64,000 bases of DNA from Porticoccaceae bacterium (lineage in GTDB: Bacteria; Pseudomonadota; Gammaproteobacteria; Pseudomonadales; Porticoccaceae): positions 1 through 64,000 of the forward strand of contig JAQXBF010000025.1 of assembly GCA_029252555.1 (NCBI GenBank), given 5' to 3'. Of the stretch, positions 23,352 through 33,316 are shown in pieces. Under the pieces are notes generated by a model. That model had not been told where the DNA came from, searched no databases, and saw only the letters and a program-made list of their open reading frames with translations. Within the stretch, counting starts at the first letter, position 1. Each line of letters opens with the position of its first letter. The translations under genes and the position numbers were made by a program.

Positions 23352-24821
23352 CTAGCTATTCGCAATCGCACTGAAATGCAATACGCCATCAGATTCCATA
23401 GGCTTGGCAAATAGCGCCCGCTCTTTACGGAAGTTCTGGCTATTCACCCATGGCGCCTCTGTCCCCTGTCTGGGCTGCAGGTGCATGCTGCGCTGCAGGT
23501 ATCCTGCAGGGAAGTCAGCAATCCAGTCTTTGGCGGGCATATCTTTCAATGCCTCTGGAACCACAGGTACCATTTTGCTGGTCTGGGTGCTGCTCATATG
23601 ATTGAGAGCCTTACATACCCATTCAGCGGTTAGGTCTGCTCGTAATGTCCAGGAGGCATTCACATAGCCAAAAACACTGACCATATTGGGTACATCAGAG
23701 ACCATCAGACCTTTGTAGGTGGTTTGATTTGAGAAATCGACGGCTTCGCCATCTACGCTAAATGTGGCACCGCCCATCACCAGTAGCTTTAAGCCTGTGG
23801 CGCTTACAATAATATCGGCCTCTAAATGCTCGCCGGTTTCCAGCTCAATACCTGTCTTGGTGAAGCGTTTTATATGCTCGGTGACAATATCGGCGCCACC
23901 GCTGTTAATAGCGTTGAATAGATCGTCATCGGGCACCAAACATAGGCGTTGGTCCCAGGGGAAGTACTTTGGGGTAAAGTGCTTGTCTACATCATAGTCT
24001 TTGCCAAGCTGCTTACGCACCTGGCTAATAAAAAAGCGTTTGGCGGCTTTGGGAAAAGCTTGAGCCTGTTTAAACAGCACTTCCTGAAATAAGGTGTTTC
24101 TCGCCCTTGTGATGCCATAGGCCCAGCTGGCGGGCAGTATTTTTCGCAGGCCATTGGCGAACCAGTCTTCCGAGGGGCGGGTGACCACATAGGTGGGTGA
24201 GCGCTGCAGCATGGTCACCTGCTTGGCCTTGTCGGTCATGGCGGGTAAAAGAGTCATTGCCGTGGCACCAGAGCCTACAATCACTACGCGTTTATCTTGG
24301 TAGTCCAGGTCTTTGGGCCAAAACTGCGGATGTACCAATGTCCCTTTAAAGGACTCCACCTCTGGAAACTGCGGGTCATGGGGCTGTTCGTAGTTGTAGT
24401 AGCCAGCACACATATAGAGGAAGTTACAGGTCATCTGCACCGGGGCATCACTATTGTCTTGCCGGATATCCAAGGTCCACAATGATTGCTTTGAACACCA
24501 GCTCGCGCTGATTAAACGATGACCATAACGAATATGCTGCTCGATCGCATTTTCTGTAGCGGTTTCGCGCACATACTTCAAAATAGAGGGGCCATCGGCA
24601 ATGGCCTTTTTGCTTTCCCAAGGCTTAAAGCTATAGCCTAGCGTATGCATATCGCTGTCGCTGCGAATACCGGGGTAGCGAAATAGATCCCAGGTGCCAC
24701 CCATAGCCTGGCGTGATTCCAGCAACAGATAACTGCGGTGTGGGCATTTATCGCTTAAGTGGCACGCCGCCCCAATACCTGTCAGGCCGGCACCCACAAT
24801 AATAACGTCTCTATGTTCCAT
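23352..24821 (-). CDS. Flavin-containing Baeyer-Villiger monooxygenase, EthA-like
   Basis: Rossmann GAGLTGIGAA and GSGATAMT; exact type I BVMO fingerprint FKGTLVHPQFWP (FxGxxxHxxxWP); MGGTWDLFRYPGIRSDSDM block resembles mycobacterial EthA. Confidence 0.85.
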   Translation of the reverse strand: MEHRDVIIVGAGLTGIGAACHLSDKCPHRSYLLLESRQAMGGTWDLFRYPGIRSDSDMHTLGYSFKPWESKKAIADGPSILKYVRETATENAIEQHIRYGHRLISASWCSKQSLWTLDIRQDNSDAPVQMTCNFLYMCAGYYNYEQPHDPQFPEVESFKGTLVHPQFWPKDLDYQDKRVVIVGSGATAMTLLPAMTDKAKQVTMLQRSPTYVVTRPSEDWFANGLRKILPASWAYGITRARNTLFQEVLFKQAQAFPKAAKRFFISQVRKQLGKDYDVDKHFTPKYFPWDQRLCLVPDDDLFNAINSGGADIVTEHIKRFTKTGIELETGEHLEADIIVSATGLKLLVMGGATFSVDGEAVDFSNQTTYKGLMVSDVPNMVSVFGYVNASWTLRADLTAEWVCKALNHMSSTQTSKMVPVVPEALKDMPAKDWIADFPAGYLQRSMHLQPRQGTEAPWVNSQNFRKERALFAKPMESDGVLHFSAIANS

Positions 24822-24823
24822 GC

Positions 24824-25756
24824 TTATGCGGTTCCTTTTATGGCATCCACTTCTGCTTCAGCGGGCATACCTTTAAGGGGCTTTTTATTGCGCAGCATTG
24901 TTAGGGGCAGGGTAAATAATGGGAACAGTTTCTCGTAGTGCATGGGCGTTAAGCGCTGGGATAAATCCATGAGTTTGGCATCGGCACCGACCATAATACG
25001 GCTGCGGTTTTTGCGCACGCCATCGAGAATAATCTGCGAGGCACGGCTGGCATGCATGCCATTATTGCGGAAGAAGGCGGCCAACTCTTCCTGACTGTTA
25101 CCCAGACCTAATACTTTACCCACCAGACGCTGCATCGAGTTGGCGGACTCTTCGCTCTTGTTCATGCGCCCATTGGTAACAATATTGGTGCCAATATGGC
25201 CCGGATGCACACAGTGAATTTGCACAGAGCTGTTTTTCATTTCTTTGGTCAGGCACTCGGTAAAGCCTCGCACGGCAAATTTAGCGGTGTGGTAAACCGA
25301 CTGGCGCTCCAAGGCAATCATGCCAAAGATAGAGGAGGTATTGATAAGTGCGGCTTCTGGGCGTTGTTTCAGGTGCGGCAAAAAGGCGCGGCTAGAATTA
25401 ATAACACCCTGTAAGTTGATATTAAACACCCAGTCCCAGTCGTTTTCAGACAGATCTTCAAAGGAGGAATCAACGGTGACACCGGCATTATTAAACACCA
25501 GATCAACAGCGCCATGCTGGGCAATTACCTGCACGGGCAATGCTTCAATAGCGGCCTTATCGGCAACATCTAAAATATGGCTGGAGACTTTTACATTGTA
25601 GTCTGCGAGCAGAGCCACAGTTTCTGCGAGGGTGGTTTGATTGATCTCGCAGGCGGCTATATTGGCGCCCGCTTTGGCTAAAAGTATGGCCAGATAGCGG
25701 CCCATGCCTGAACCGGCACCGGTGATGACTGCAACTTTGTTGTAGAAGTCTTTCAT
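24824..25756 (-). CDS. SDR family oxidoreductase
   Basis: VAVITGAGSGMGRYLA, NNAGV, YHTAKFA; ends 3 bp from BVMO start (operon). Confidence 0.9.
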   Translation of the reverse strand: MKDFYNKVAVITGAGSGMGRYLAILLAKAGANIAACEINQTTLAETVALLADYNVKVSSHILDVADKAAIEALPVQVIAQHGAVDLVFNNAGVTVDSSFEDLSENDWDWVFNINLQGVINSSRAFLPHLKQRPEAALINTSSIFGMIALERQSVYHTAKFAVRGFTECLTKEMKNSSVQIHCVHPGHIGTNIVTNGRMNKSEESANSMQRLVGKVLGLGNSQEELAAFFRNNGMHASRASQIILDGVRKNRSRIMVGADAKLMDLSQRLTPMHYEKLFPLFTLPLTMLRNKKPLKGMPAEAEVDAIKGTA

Positions 25757-25894
25757 TGGAATTGCCCCATTTATTATTGTTCTTATATTTGTTACCTGAG
25801 TGCCGTTGTACTTGGCTCTGCAGGCGATAATATTTTTTTGATTATCGTACTACAGTTGGATAAATCTAATGGGGAATGTTACTGACTATGGAGT

Positions 25895-25995
25895 CAGGGG
25901 GGAAGGGGTTAGAGATGTTTCGCTTTGCTCAACATGACATTCATGTTGTCGTCCTGTACTCAACGCGTTTCGTAGTGCTACTGATGGCGGCGAAG
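25895..25995. repeat. Dispersed intergenic repeat, copy D
   Basis: GAGATGTTTCGCTTTGCTCAACATGACA near identical to part of copy E. Confidence 0.5.
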
Positions 25996-26019
25996 GAACT
26001 TACTCAAGCCCCTAGAAAG

Positions 26020-26592
26020 TCACTCCGATTTTGCGATATGTCTTTTCTTTTCATTACGCTCCATGCGAGCTTCTTTCATAAGTATGCCGAGAATACTATA
26101 GCTGAGATAATCTTTAAAGCCGCCGTAGTCGGATTGAAGGCCAAGATATTTGGCGGCATCAGAGTTCTTGATACCGTCAGGGTTGGCTTTAGCTAGTTCC
26201 ATCACTGCTGAGTTTAGAATATTTAAACCCATCTGCGCCTTTTCATAGCAGCCGTCAGGGATATTAAGGTTAATACGTTTTGAAATATTATTGGGGTTTG
26301 GCCTTACGCGATTGGTTAGTAAACCGCCCTGAGATCGTATGCCAAAACCAGCAATAAGTTCTGCTTCAATTTTTAGAGCCTGCTCTTAATTTGAGTTATT
26401 TGAGATCACAGTGTGAAGTACGGAAAGCCCGTCATCATGAATGCCTTGGATAACTTTACCTTTCTCTGAGTCGTCAACTTGCGCTTGGTGCTCCCAAGCT
26501 CGATTACCAGTGCCTTTGCCGATATAGAATGTTTTGGCAGGTTTTTGTCTTGGATCTTTTAGGGCATATGCATAGAATGGATTTTGTGACAT
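26020..26592 (-). pseudogene. GIY-YIG nuclease family protein interrupted by one in-frame TAA (26386-26388)
   Basis: N-terminal ORF MSQNPFYAYALKDPRQKPAKTFYIGKGTGNRAWEHQ...SNNSN* continues in the same frame as EQALKIEAELIAGFGIRSQGGLLTNRVRPNPNN...MGLNILNSAVMELAKANPDGIKNSDAAKYLGLQSDYGGFKDYLSYSILGILM. Confidence 0.75.
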
Positions 26593-26627
26593 GTCTAACC
26601 TTATTCAAAGTAGGAGTTTCGTTAAGG

Positions 26628-26876
26628 CTAATTCTCGGATAATGCTTCAAATTGTTTGCGCTTACCCGCAAGCCAGTTTGACATGGCTTCGGGACTCTTC
26701 ACAAGTTCTCGCATATCATTCATGGCTTTGAGATGAGCTTCATCTTTTTTCTGAAACATCTCCATACCATGTTGTTTACTCATTTCTGCAATTTCTTCAA
26801 AAGTGTTGGCGTGGAATTCTTTTTCACCAGCGCCACCTAGCTGCTGACAGTCCATAGTTTTCATGCTTGTCTCCAA
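26628..26876 (-). CDS. Small DUF1059-like protein
   Basis: MKTMDCQQLGGAGEKEFHANTFEEIAEMSKQHGMEMF...; family recalled from pattern. Confidence 0.5.
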   Translation of the reverse strand: METSMKTMDCQQLGGAGEKEFHANTFEEIAEMSKQHGMEMFQKKDEAHLKAMNDMRELVKSPEAMSNWLAGKRKQFEALSEN

Positions 26877-27007
26877 ATTATTTCAGTTGATTGATTAACA
26901 GCCTTTTGGCTGAAATTTGGTTTGATTTAAATCTAGACTAGGATATTTGCAATATCCATTGAGAGGCCATAGATCCATCAAATACGCTCGATTTTAGATG
27001 CTTCCCA

Positions 27008-27125
27008 CTTTGTCATTCTGTACCCAAAGCGCTTCGCGGGGGATGCTAATCGCAGCGAAGGATCTAGAGATGTTTCGTTTCACTCAACATGACAGGGTGT
27101 CGAGTCATACTGAACGAGTGGGCTA
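27008..27125. repeat. Dispersed intergenic repeat, copy E
   Basis: GTCATTCTGTACCCAAAGCGCTTCGCGGGGGATGCTAATCGCAGCGAAGGATCTAGAGATGTTTCGTTTCACTCAACATGACA. Confidence 0.65.
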
Positions 27126-27139
27126 GGAACCTGGGCTTG

Positions 27140-30100
27140 CTATCTAAAATTCCGCGATTTGATTTCCATGCCATCGCTACTCTCCTTATCAATACGAGAC
27201 AACAACTCAGAGCAATCGGTTAATTCCTGGGCAATCACATGCACCACGGCACCATCGGTTTCGAGCACACCTTTTACCATTAATAGCTGTGCTTTTAATA
27301 AGGCCTGTCGGCAGTTTTTTTGTACGCTTTGCCAGACCACCACATTGCTATTGCCGGTCTCATCTTCCAACGTTAAAAACACCACGCCAGAGGCGGTGCC
27401 AGGGCGCTGTTTGCCGGTGACTAATCCTGCTATGCGCACAAAGCGGTGATGGCCTAACTCGGCTAAATCTGCATGGCGTTTGCACTGACGGAAAATAGGG
27501 AACTGTTCTCTGAGTAATTCCATGGGGTGGCGACCCAGAGATAACCCGGTGTGGCTGTAATCGGCATAGAGGTTTTCGGTTTCGCTGGGGGTTTGTAAAT
27601 TTACTGGCTCTTGTTCGGGTTGCTGTAAAAGGGTAGTGCTGCTGTCGATGACCAGTGCTTGCCAGTGGGCCTGACGGCGATTTTCTGTGAGTGACTTTAG
27701 GGCTCCGGCGCTGCTTAGCTGGCTGAGTTCTGCTCTGGAGAGGCTGGTGCTGTTGGTGAGTTGGGCGATGGTTTTAAATTGGCGGTCGCTATGAGTTATT
27801 TTCTGTGCGGTGTTAAAGGCTAGGCCTTTGATAAGTCGCATGCCAAGGCGCAGTGTTGGGGTTTTGGTATCGCCTTCCAAACTATGGTCCCAGCCGCTGT
27901 AAAGCACGTCGATGGGCCGAACTTTTATTTTATGGCGCTGGGCATCTTGCACCAGCTGTGAGGCGGAGTAAAAACCCATGGGCTGGCTATTTAATAGGGC
28001 GCAGTAGAAGGCGGCGGGGTAATGGCATTTTAACCAGGCGGACACATAGGCGAGTAGGGCGAAGCTGGCGGAGTGGGATTCGGGGAAGCCGTAAACACCA
28101 AAGCCCTGTATCTGGCGAAATAGGCGCTCGGCAAAATCCAGGTCATAGCCTCGGGCTAACATGCCGTCGATGAGTTTTTGTTTAAAACCGAGCAGTTCAT
28201 TATTGCGTTCGGAGTTTTTGCCCCAGCTGGCCATGGCGCGGCGCAGTTGGTCAGCTTGGCCACCGCTAAAGCCTGCGGCGACCATGGCTAGACGAATCAC
28301 CTGTTCTTGGAAAACGGGGATTCCTAATGTGCGTTCCAATACGGCTTTAATTTCTGGGTGGGGATAGCTGACTTGCTCTAAGCCCTGGCGGCGTTTTAGG
28401 TAGGGGTGCACCATGCCCCCTTGAATGGGGCCGGGGCGTACGATGGCGATTTCAATCACCAGATCATAAAAGCAGCGGGGTTTGAGTCTGGGCAGCATGG
28501 CCATTTGGGCGCGAGATTCTATCTGAAATACGCCAACACTATCGGCTTTACACAGCATATCGTAGGTGGCTTTATCTTCTTTGGGGATGGCCTGCATACT
28601 GAGGTCAATGCCCTGATGACCGCGTATAAGATCAAAGCAGCGATGGATGGCGGTGAGCATTCCCAGGGCCAGAATGTCGATTTTAAGCAGGCCTAGGGCT
28701 TCGATATCTTCTTTGTCCCATTGGATCACGGTGCGGTCAGGCATGCTAGCGTTTTCTACCGGTACCAAGGTGCTGATGGGACTTTTGGTGATAATAAAGC
28801 CGCCCACATGCTGGGAGAGATGGCGGGGGAAGCCGAGTATCTCTTGCAACAGGTTATAGAAGTGCTCGGCCATAGTGCCTCGGGCACCGGCTTTTTCAAA
28901 CTGTGCTTGCAGGTCAGTGCTGCTATCCCACCAGGAGAGAGACTGGCTGAGTTGTTCTATAAACAATGGGTCCAGGCCCAGCGCTTTGCCCACATCGCGA
29001 ATGGCACTGCGCGGCTTATAGGTGATCACGGTGGCAGCCAGTGCGGCGCGCTCGCGGCCATAGCGCTGGTAGATATATTGAATCACTTCTTCCCGGCGTT
29101 CGTGTTCAAAGTCGACATCGATATCCGGGGGTTCATTGCGCTCGGTGGAGATAAAACGCTCAAATAACAATGACACCTGATCTGGATTCACTTCGGTGAT
29201 AAACAGGCAATAACAGACCACGGAGTTGGCGGCGGAGCCGCGGCCCTGGCAGAGAATATGACGGCTGCGGGCAAAGGCGACTAGGTCGTGTACGGTAAGG
29301 AAATAACATTCGTATTGCAGCTCGGCGATAACCTTAAGTTCATATTCAATCTGCTGGCGAACGGCTTTTGAGAGGCCTTGGGGCCAGCGTTTTTCTACGC
29401 CTTGCTCGGTTAAATAACGCAGTTGCTCGGCGGGGCTTAGATGCTGGGGCACAACATCAGCAGGGTATTCGTAGCGCAATTCTTCAAGGTTAAAATCACA
29501 GCGTTGGGCGATATTAATGGTTTCGGCTAATAGCGTAGCAGGGTAGAGTTTTTGCAAGTGGGGCAGGCTGCGCAGGCGGCGCTCGGCATTGGGGAAGCGC
29601 CGGTCGCCCAGTTCCATTACGGAGCAGTTATGGTGAATGGCGGTTAATGTGTCCTGTAGTGCACGACGCTCTTTGCTGTGCATATGTACATCGCCGCAGG
29701 CGACCATGGGCAGTTGCCACAGGGCGGCGAGGTTGCGGTAATAATAATACTGGTAGGTCTCATTGCCATCGAGCAGATGTTCTACGCCAATCCATAGGCG
29801 TTCTTTAAACCAGTAACTCAGACGTTCCCCTACCTCATGGTCTGGCTCCAAATCGCCGCTGGGTAGCCAGATTAGCAAGCTGTTGGGCAGGTTGCCGCTA
29901 AGGTCTGGCCATTTTAGTTGGTACTCGCCTTTGCTGCTGCGTCGGCGGGCCTTGGTAATTAAGGCGGAAAGCTCGGCATAGGATTGGCGATTGCTAACCA
30001 GTACGATTAGGCGCTGGCCTTCAAGACGGAATTCGCTGCCAACAATTAGCTGCAAACCGTAATCTTGCGCGGCCACATGGGCCTTTACTACGCCTGCTAA

Positions 30101-30229
30101 GGAGCATTCGTCGGTGATTGCCAGCGCGCTATAGCCCAGCGCATTAGCGGTGCGGACTAATTCTTGAGGGTGGGAAGCCCCGCGCAGAAACGTAAAGTTG
30201 CTGACGCAATGTAGTTCGGCATAGGCCAT
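27140..30229 (-). CDS. dnaE2: Error-prone DNA polymerase DnaE2 (ImuC)
   Basis: 1029 aa, PHP N-terminus (YAELHCVSNFTFLRGASHPQELV), PDIDVDFEHERREEVIQYIYQRYGRERAA. Confidence 0.95.
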   Translation of the reverse strand: MAYAELHCVSNFTFLRGASHPQELVRTANALGYSALAITDECSLAGVVKAHVAAQDYGLQLIVGSEFRLEGQRLIVLVSNRQSYAELSALITKARRRSSKGEYQLKWPDLSGNLPNSLLIWLPSGDLEPDHEVGERLSYWFKERLWIGVEHLLDGNETYQYYYYRNLAALWQLPMVACGDVHMHSKERRALQDTLTAIHHNCSVMELGDRRFPNAERRLRSLPHLQKLYPATLLAETINIAQRCDFNLEELRYEYPADVVPQHLSPAEQLRYLTEQGVEKRWPQGLSKAVRQQIEYELKVIAELQYECYFLTVHDLVAFARSRHILCQGRGSAANSVVCYCLFITEVNPDQVSLLFERFISTERNEPPDIDVDFEHERREEVIQYIYQRYGRERAALAATVITYKPRSAIRDVGKALGLDPLFIEQLSQSLSWWDSSTDLQAQFEKAGARGTMAEHFYNLLQEILGFPRHLSQHVGGFIITKSPISTLVPVENASMPDRTVIQWDKEDIEALGLLKIDILALGMLTAIHRCFDLIRGHQGIDLSMQAIPKEDKATYDMLCKADSVGVFQIESRAQMAMLPRLKPRCFYDLVIEIAIVRPGPIQGGMVHPYLKRRQGLEQVSYPHPEIKAVLERTLGIPVFQEQVIRLAMVAAGFSGGQADQLRRAMASWGKNSERNNELLGFKQKLIDGMLARGYDLDFAERLFRQIQGFGVYGFPESHSASFALLAYVSAWLKCHYPAAFYCALLNSQPMGFYSASQLVQDAQRHKIKVRPIDVLYSGWDHSLEGDTKTPTLRLGMRLIKGLAFNTAQKITHSDRQFKTIAQLTNSTSLSRAELSQLSSAGALKSLTENRRQAHWQALVIDSSTTLLQQPEQEPVNLQTPSETENLYADYSHTGLSLGRHPMELLREQFPIFRQCKRHADLAELGHHRFVRIAGLVTGKQRPGTASGVVFLTLEDETGNSNVVVWQSVQKNCRQALLKAQLLMVKGVLETDGAVVHVIAQELTDCSELLSRIDKESSDGMEIKSRNFR

Positions 30230-30257
30230 AAGGTATACAACTGCTATTAGAAATAAA

Positions 30258-30277
30258 TACTGTATATATAAACAGTA
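30258..30277. promoter_or_regulatory. LexA (SOS) box TACTGTATATATAAACAGTA
   Basis: CTG-N10-CAG with A/T-rich core, near identical to the E. coli consensus; 29 bp upstream of dnaE2 start. Confidence 0.88.
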
Positions 30278-30326
30278 TAAGCATAGCGTTATATAATTTC
30301 CACAAGGATATTTCTATTTCGCCTTG

Positions 30327-32066
30327 TTATGCAGGGCTATTGGTAATCCACAAGGTTTGGTAGGGCTGCATGGGTAACTGCACATTGGGGATACAGGGCT
30401 GGCCGGTAATTAAATCTTGCCACTGTTCATTGTCGATCAAATTAATATCGGCTAGAGATAGGTGCTGGACCTGATCACTGATATTGCTGACGCAGAAAAT
30501 ACTCTGCTGGCGATCTAAACTCTGGCGCCAGAAACCAAATAGCTGGTCACCCAGATGCAAGGTGAACTGGGTGGCATTGGGGTGAAAGGCAGTTTGTCGA
30601 CGGCGTATCTTCAGCAGCTGCTTGAGTTGGTTATACACTTGGTGGTGGGTACTATTTTGATCGGCAAGCTTCTCTTCAAGTTGGCTGTACTCCCATTGAT
30701 GGCGATTAATGGCTCGGTTATGGCCGCTGTTTTCGACGCGTTGATGGTCATTGCGGGTGCCAACTAGGCTGTGAATATAGATGGCTGGAATACCTTCCAG
30801 CGCTAGCATAATGGAGTGGGCGCAGACAAAACGTGGCAGTCCTAAATCGTCTGCGCCATTCACCGTGCCCTGTAGGGCATCAAATAATGAGATATTTATT
30901 TCATAGGGTTTGCTGCCGCCATCGTCCAGTGCCCGCCACGACACATAACCACCAAAGCCCTGCATAGTGGTAACCAATGTATTGATCTCAGTATCGCTGA
31001 GTAGGCCCTCTGCTGGTCTTAAACCTATGCCATCGTGGGAGGCGACAAAGTTAAAGTAGGCGGTGCCATTGCGCGCCGGTGGCATGCTCATCATCCATTG
31101 CTTGAGGTAGGCGCAGCTGCCGGTGACTAGGCTATTCACTAACAGGGGTGGCAATGAAAAGTTGTAGACGCAATGGGCTTCGTCGGCATTGCTAAAGTAG
31201 CTGAGATTTTCACGGTTGGGAATATTAGTTTCGGTAATAATAATGGCGTCGTGCTTGGCCTGTTCGATCAGGGTTCGAAATAGGCGCACCATTTCATGGG
31301 TCTGTGGCAGATTTAGGCAGTTGGTGCCTATCTCTTTCCACAGAAAGGCGATGGCGTCGAGGCGGAAAATACGCACGCCATTATCCAGATACTGTTTAAT
31401 AATACTGACAAACTGTTTAAGCACTTCTGGGTTGCGAAAGTTTAAATCGACTTGGTCATGGCTAAAGGTGCACCAGACATATTGTGTGCCGGTGGAGGTT
31501 TCTACTTCCCGCAGTAGGTCATTGGTGCGCGGCCTCACCACGGCACTGAGATCATCCTCTGGACTGGCAGTATAAAAAAAATTATGCCCGGGGTCGCGGC
31601 CTTGTTTAAAATTTTCAAACCAGGGGCTGCGGGCAGAGCAGTGATTCACCACCAAATCTGCCATTAGGGAATAGTTATTGGCGATGGCATTGATATGGTT
31701 CCAGTCGCCCAGAGCGTCATTGACGCTGGAATAATCCAGTACCGAGAAACCATCGTCGGAGGTAAAGGGGTAGAAGGGCAGTATATGCACGCCACTAATT
31801 GAGCTGCGCATATATTTATCCAGAAAGCGGTTTAAGGTTCGCAGTGGTTTTTCATTGTCTGCCAGCACAGAGTCGCCATAGGCAATAACTAGACTATCGG
31901 TTTGATCCCAATGGTTGATATTACGATTTTCGATTACTTCTTTATCGCTAAGACCCATCAGTGCGATCAGTTCATCGCCAAAGTTTTTAGCCGTGTTGAG
32001 TTCGCCGTCTTGATAAACAGCGGCTAGGTGTTTCTCTACCTGTGCCTGTAAGTTAGTTTGCGCCAT
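30327..32066 (-). CDS. GH13_18 sugar phosphorylase, probable glucosylglycerate phosphorylase (sucrose-phosphorylase family)
   Basis: [41 protein letters not shown]; next to a glucosyl-3-phosphoglycerate synthase. Confidence 0.75.
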   Translation of the reverse strand: MAQTNLQAQVEKHLAAVYQDGELNTAKNFGDELIALMGLSDKEVIENRNINHWDQTDSLVIAYGDSVLADNEKPLRTLNRFLDKYMRSSISGVHILPFYPFTSDDGFSVLDYSSVNDALGDWNHINAIANNYSLMADLVVNHCSARSPWFENFKQGRDPGHNFFYTASPEDDLSAVVRPRTNDLLREVETSTGTQYVWCTFSHDQVDLNFRNPEVLKQFVSIIKQYLDNGVRIFRLDAIAFLWKEIGTNCLNLPQTHEMVRLFRTLIEQAKHDAIIITETNIPNRENLSYFSNADEAHCVYNFSLPPLLVNSLVTGSCAYLKQWMMSMPPARNGTAYFNFVASHDGIGLRPAEGLLSDTEINTLVTTMQGFGGYVSWRALDDGGSKPYEINISLFDALQGTVNGADDLGLPRFVCAHSIMLALEGIPAIYIHSLVGTRNDHQRVENSGHNRAINRHQWEYSQLEEKLADQNSTHHQVYNQLKQLLKIRRRQTAFHPNATQFTLHLGDQLFGFWRQSLDRQQSIFCVSNISDQVQHLSLADINLIDNEQWQDLITGQPCIPNVQLPMQPYQTLWITNSPA

Positions 32067-32068
32067 AC

Positions 32069-33289
32069 TTAAGAAAACTCTACATTATCAGCTTCTACGG
32101 CTTCAACCAGCTGTTCAAAAATATCCGGTATGGCGCTAACAACACGGTTCCAGCTGGGGATAAAGGGCCTCTCCATGGGTAAATTAAAAAATACTTCACC
32201 GGCTTTAATGATATTCTCGGTAAACATTTCTACTGCTTTTTCCTCTTCATGAATATCCAATGTTAGGCCATTCATAATGGCATCGTTATGGCAGTTCTCT
32301 ACGGTATCCAGTGCCAGTCGATAGTAGGTTGCCTTTAATGAGCGAAAGGCTTCTGTGCTGAATACTTCTCCCTGTGTCGCCAGTTTTCTAAACAACGCTT
32401 TGGCGATATCAATAGACATTTTTGACAGGCCATCGCCGTCATTATCGAGTGACAGCTTTTGGTGTTTATGATCGTAGTTATCGGCAATATCAACCTGGCA
32501 TAAACGGTTGCTGGCATAGTTGCGATACATCTCAGAAAGCACACCAATTTCTAAACCCCAGTCGCTGGGAATGCGAATATCGTTAAGCACATCTCGGCGA
32601 AATGAAAACTCTCCGGCCAATGGGTAACGATAGCTATCCATATAGTTTAAGTAGTCGGTATGACCAACGGTTTTTTTCAGTGCGCGTAAAAGGGGAGAGA
32701 CTAATAGCCTTGAAACACGGCCATTAATTTTGCCATTGGCGACTCTAGCGTAATAGCCTTTACAAAACTCGTAGTTAAATCTGGGATTAGCAACGGGGTA
32801 AATCAGGCGCGCTAAAAGTTCTCGATTGTAGGTGGTGATATCGCAGTCATGGAGTGCCACAGATTCGGCTTTATTAGAGGCTAAGGTGTACCCCATGCAG
32901 TACCAAACATTGCGGCCTTTGCCTAATTCTTTGGGGGCCAGATCTAATTTTTGCAGTTTTGCATCCAGGGCTTTGAGTCTTGGCCCTTCATTCCATAGCA
33001 CTCTGTGGTCTTGAGGCAGCTTGGCAAAAAATGACAGTGCTTCTCGATATTGATCTTCGCTCGCACGGTCAAGACCAATCACAATTTGATTGAGATAGGG
33101 CACCTGCTTTAGCTCATTGATAATCTTGGGCATAGCTTCGCCCTCCAACTCAGAAAATAATGAGGGAAGGATTAGGCCCAATGGTCTGGTTTGAGAAAAG
33201 TTAACCAGCTCCTGTTCCATATCAGCCAGAGGCCGATGGGACAGATTATGTAATGTGGTGATATTGCCGTTTTGGTGAAAGTCGCCCAT
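32069..33289 (-). CDS. gpgS: Glucosyl-3-phosphoglycerate synthase (GT81-like)
   Basis: [60 protein letters not shown]. Confidence 0.85.
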   Translation of the reverse strand: MGDFHQNGNITTLHNLSHRPLADMEQELVNFSQTRPLGLILPSLFSELEGEAMPKIINELKQVPYLNQIVIGLDRASEDQYREALSFFAKLPQDHRVLWNEGPRLKALDAKLQKLDLAPKELGKGRNVWYCMGYTLASNKAESVALHDCDITTYNRELLARLIYPVANPRFNYEFCKGYYARVANGKINGRVSRLLVSPLLRALKKTVGHTDYLNYMDSYRYPLAGEFSFRRDVLNDIRIPSDWGLEIGVLSEMYRNYASNRLCQVDIADNYDHKHQKLSLDNDGDGLSKMSIDIAKALFRKLATQGEVFSTEAFRSLKATYYRLALDTVENCHNDAIMNGLTLDIHEEEKAVEMFTENIIKAGEVFFNLPMERPFIPSWNRVVSAIPDIFEQLVEAVEADNVEFS

Positions 33290-33316
33290 AGGTTTCTCAG
33301 TTAGTGATGGTTATAT

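Noticed and set aside
25876-26196. 106-aa + ORF
   Set aside because: Starts in repeat copy D and runs antisense to the GIY-YIG pseudogene.
26386-26388. Possible programmed stop-codon read-through in the GIY-YIG gene
   Set aside because: No supporting context; simple pseudogenisation among other decaying genes is more likely.
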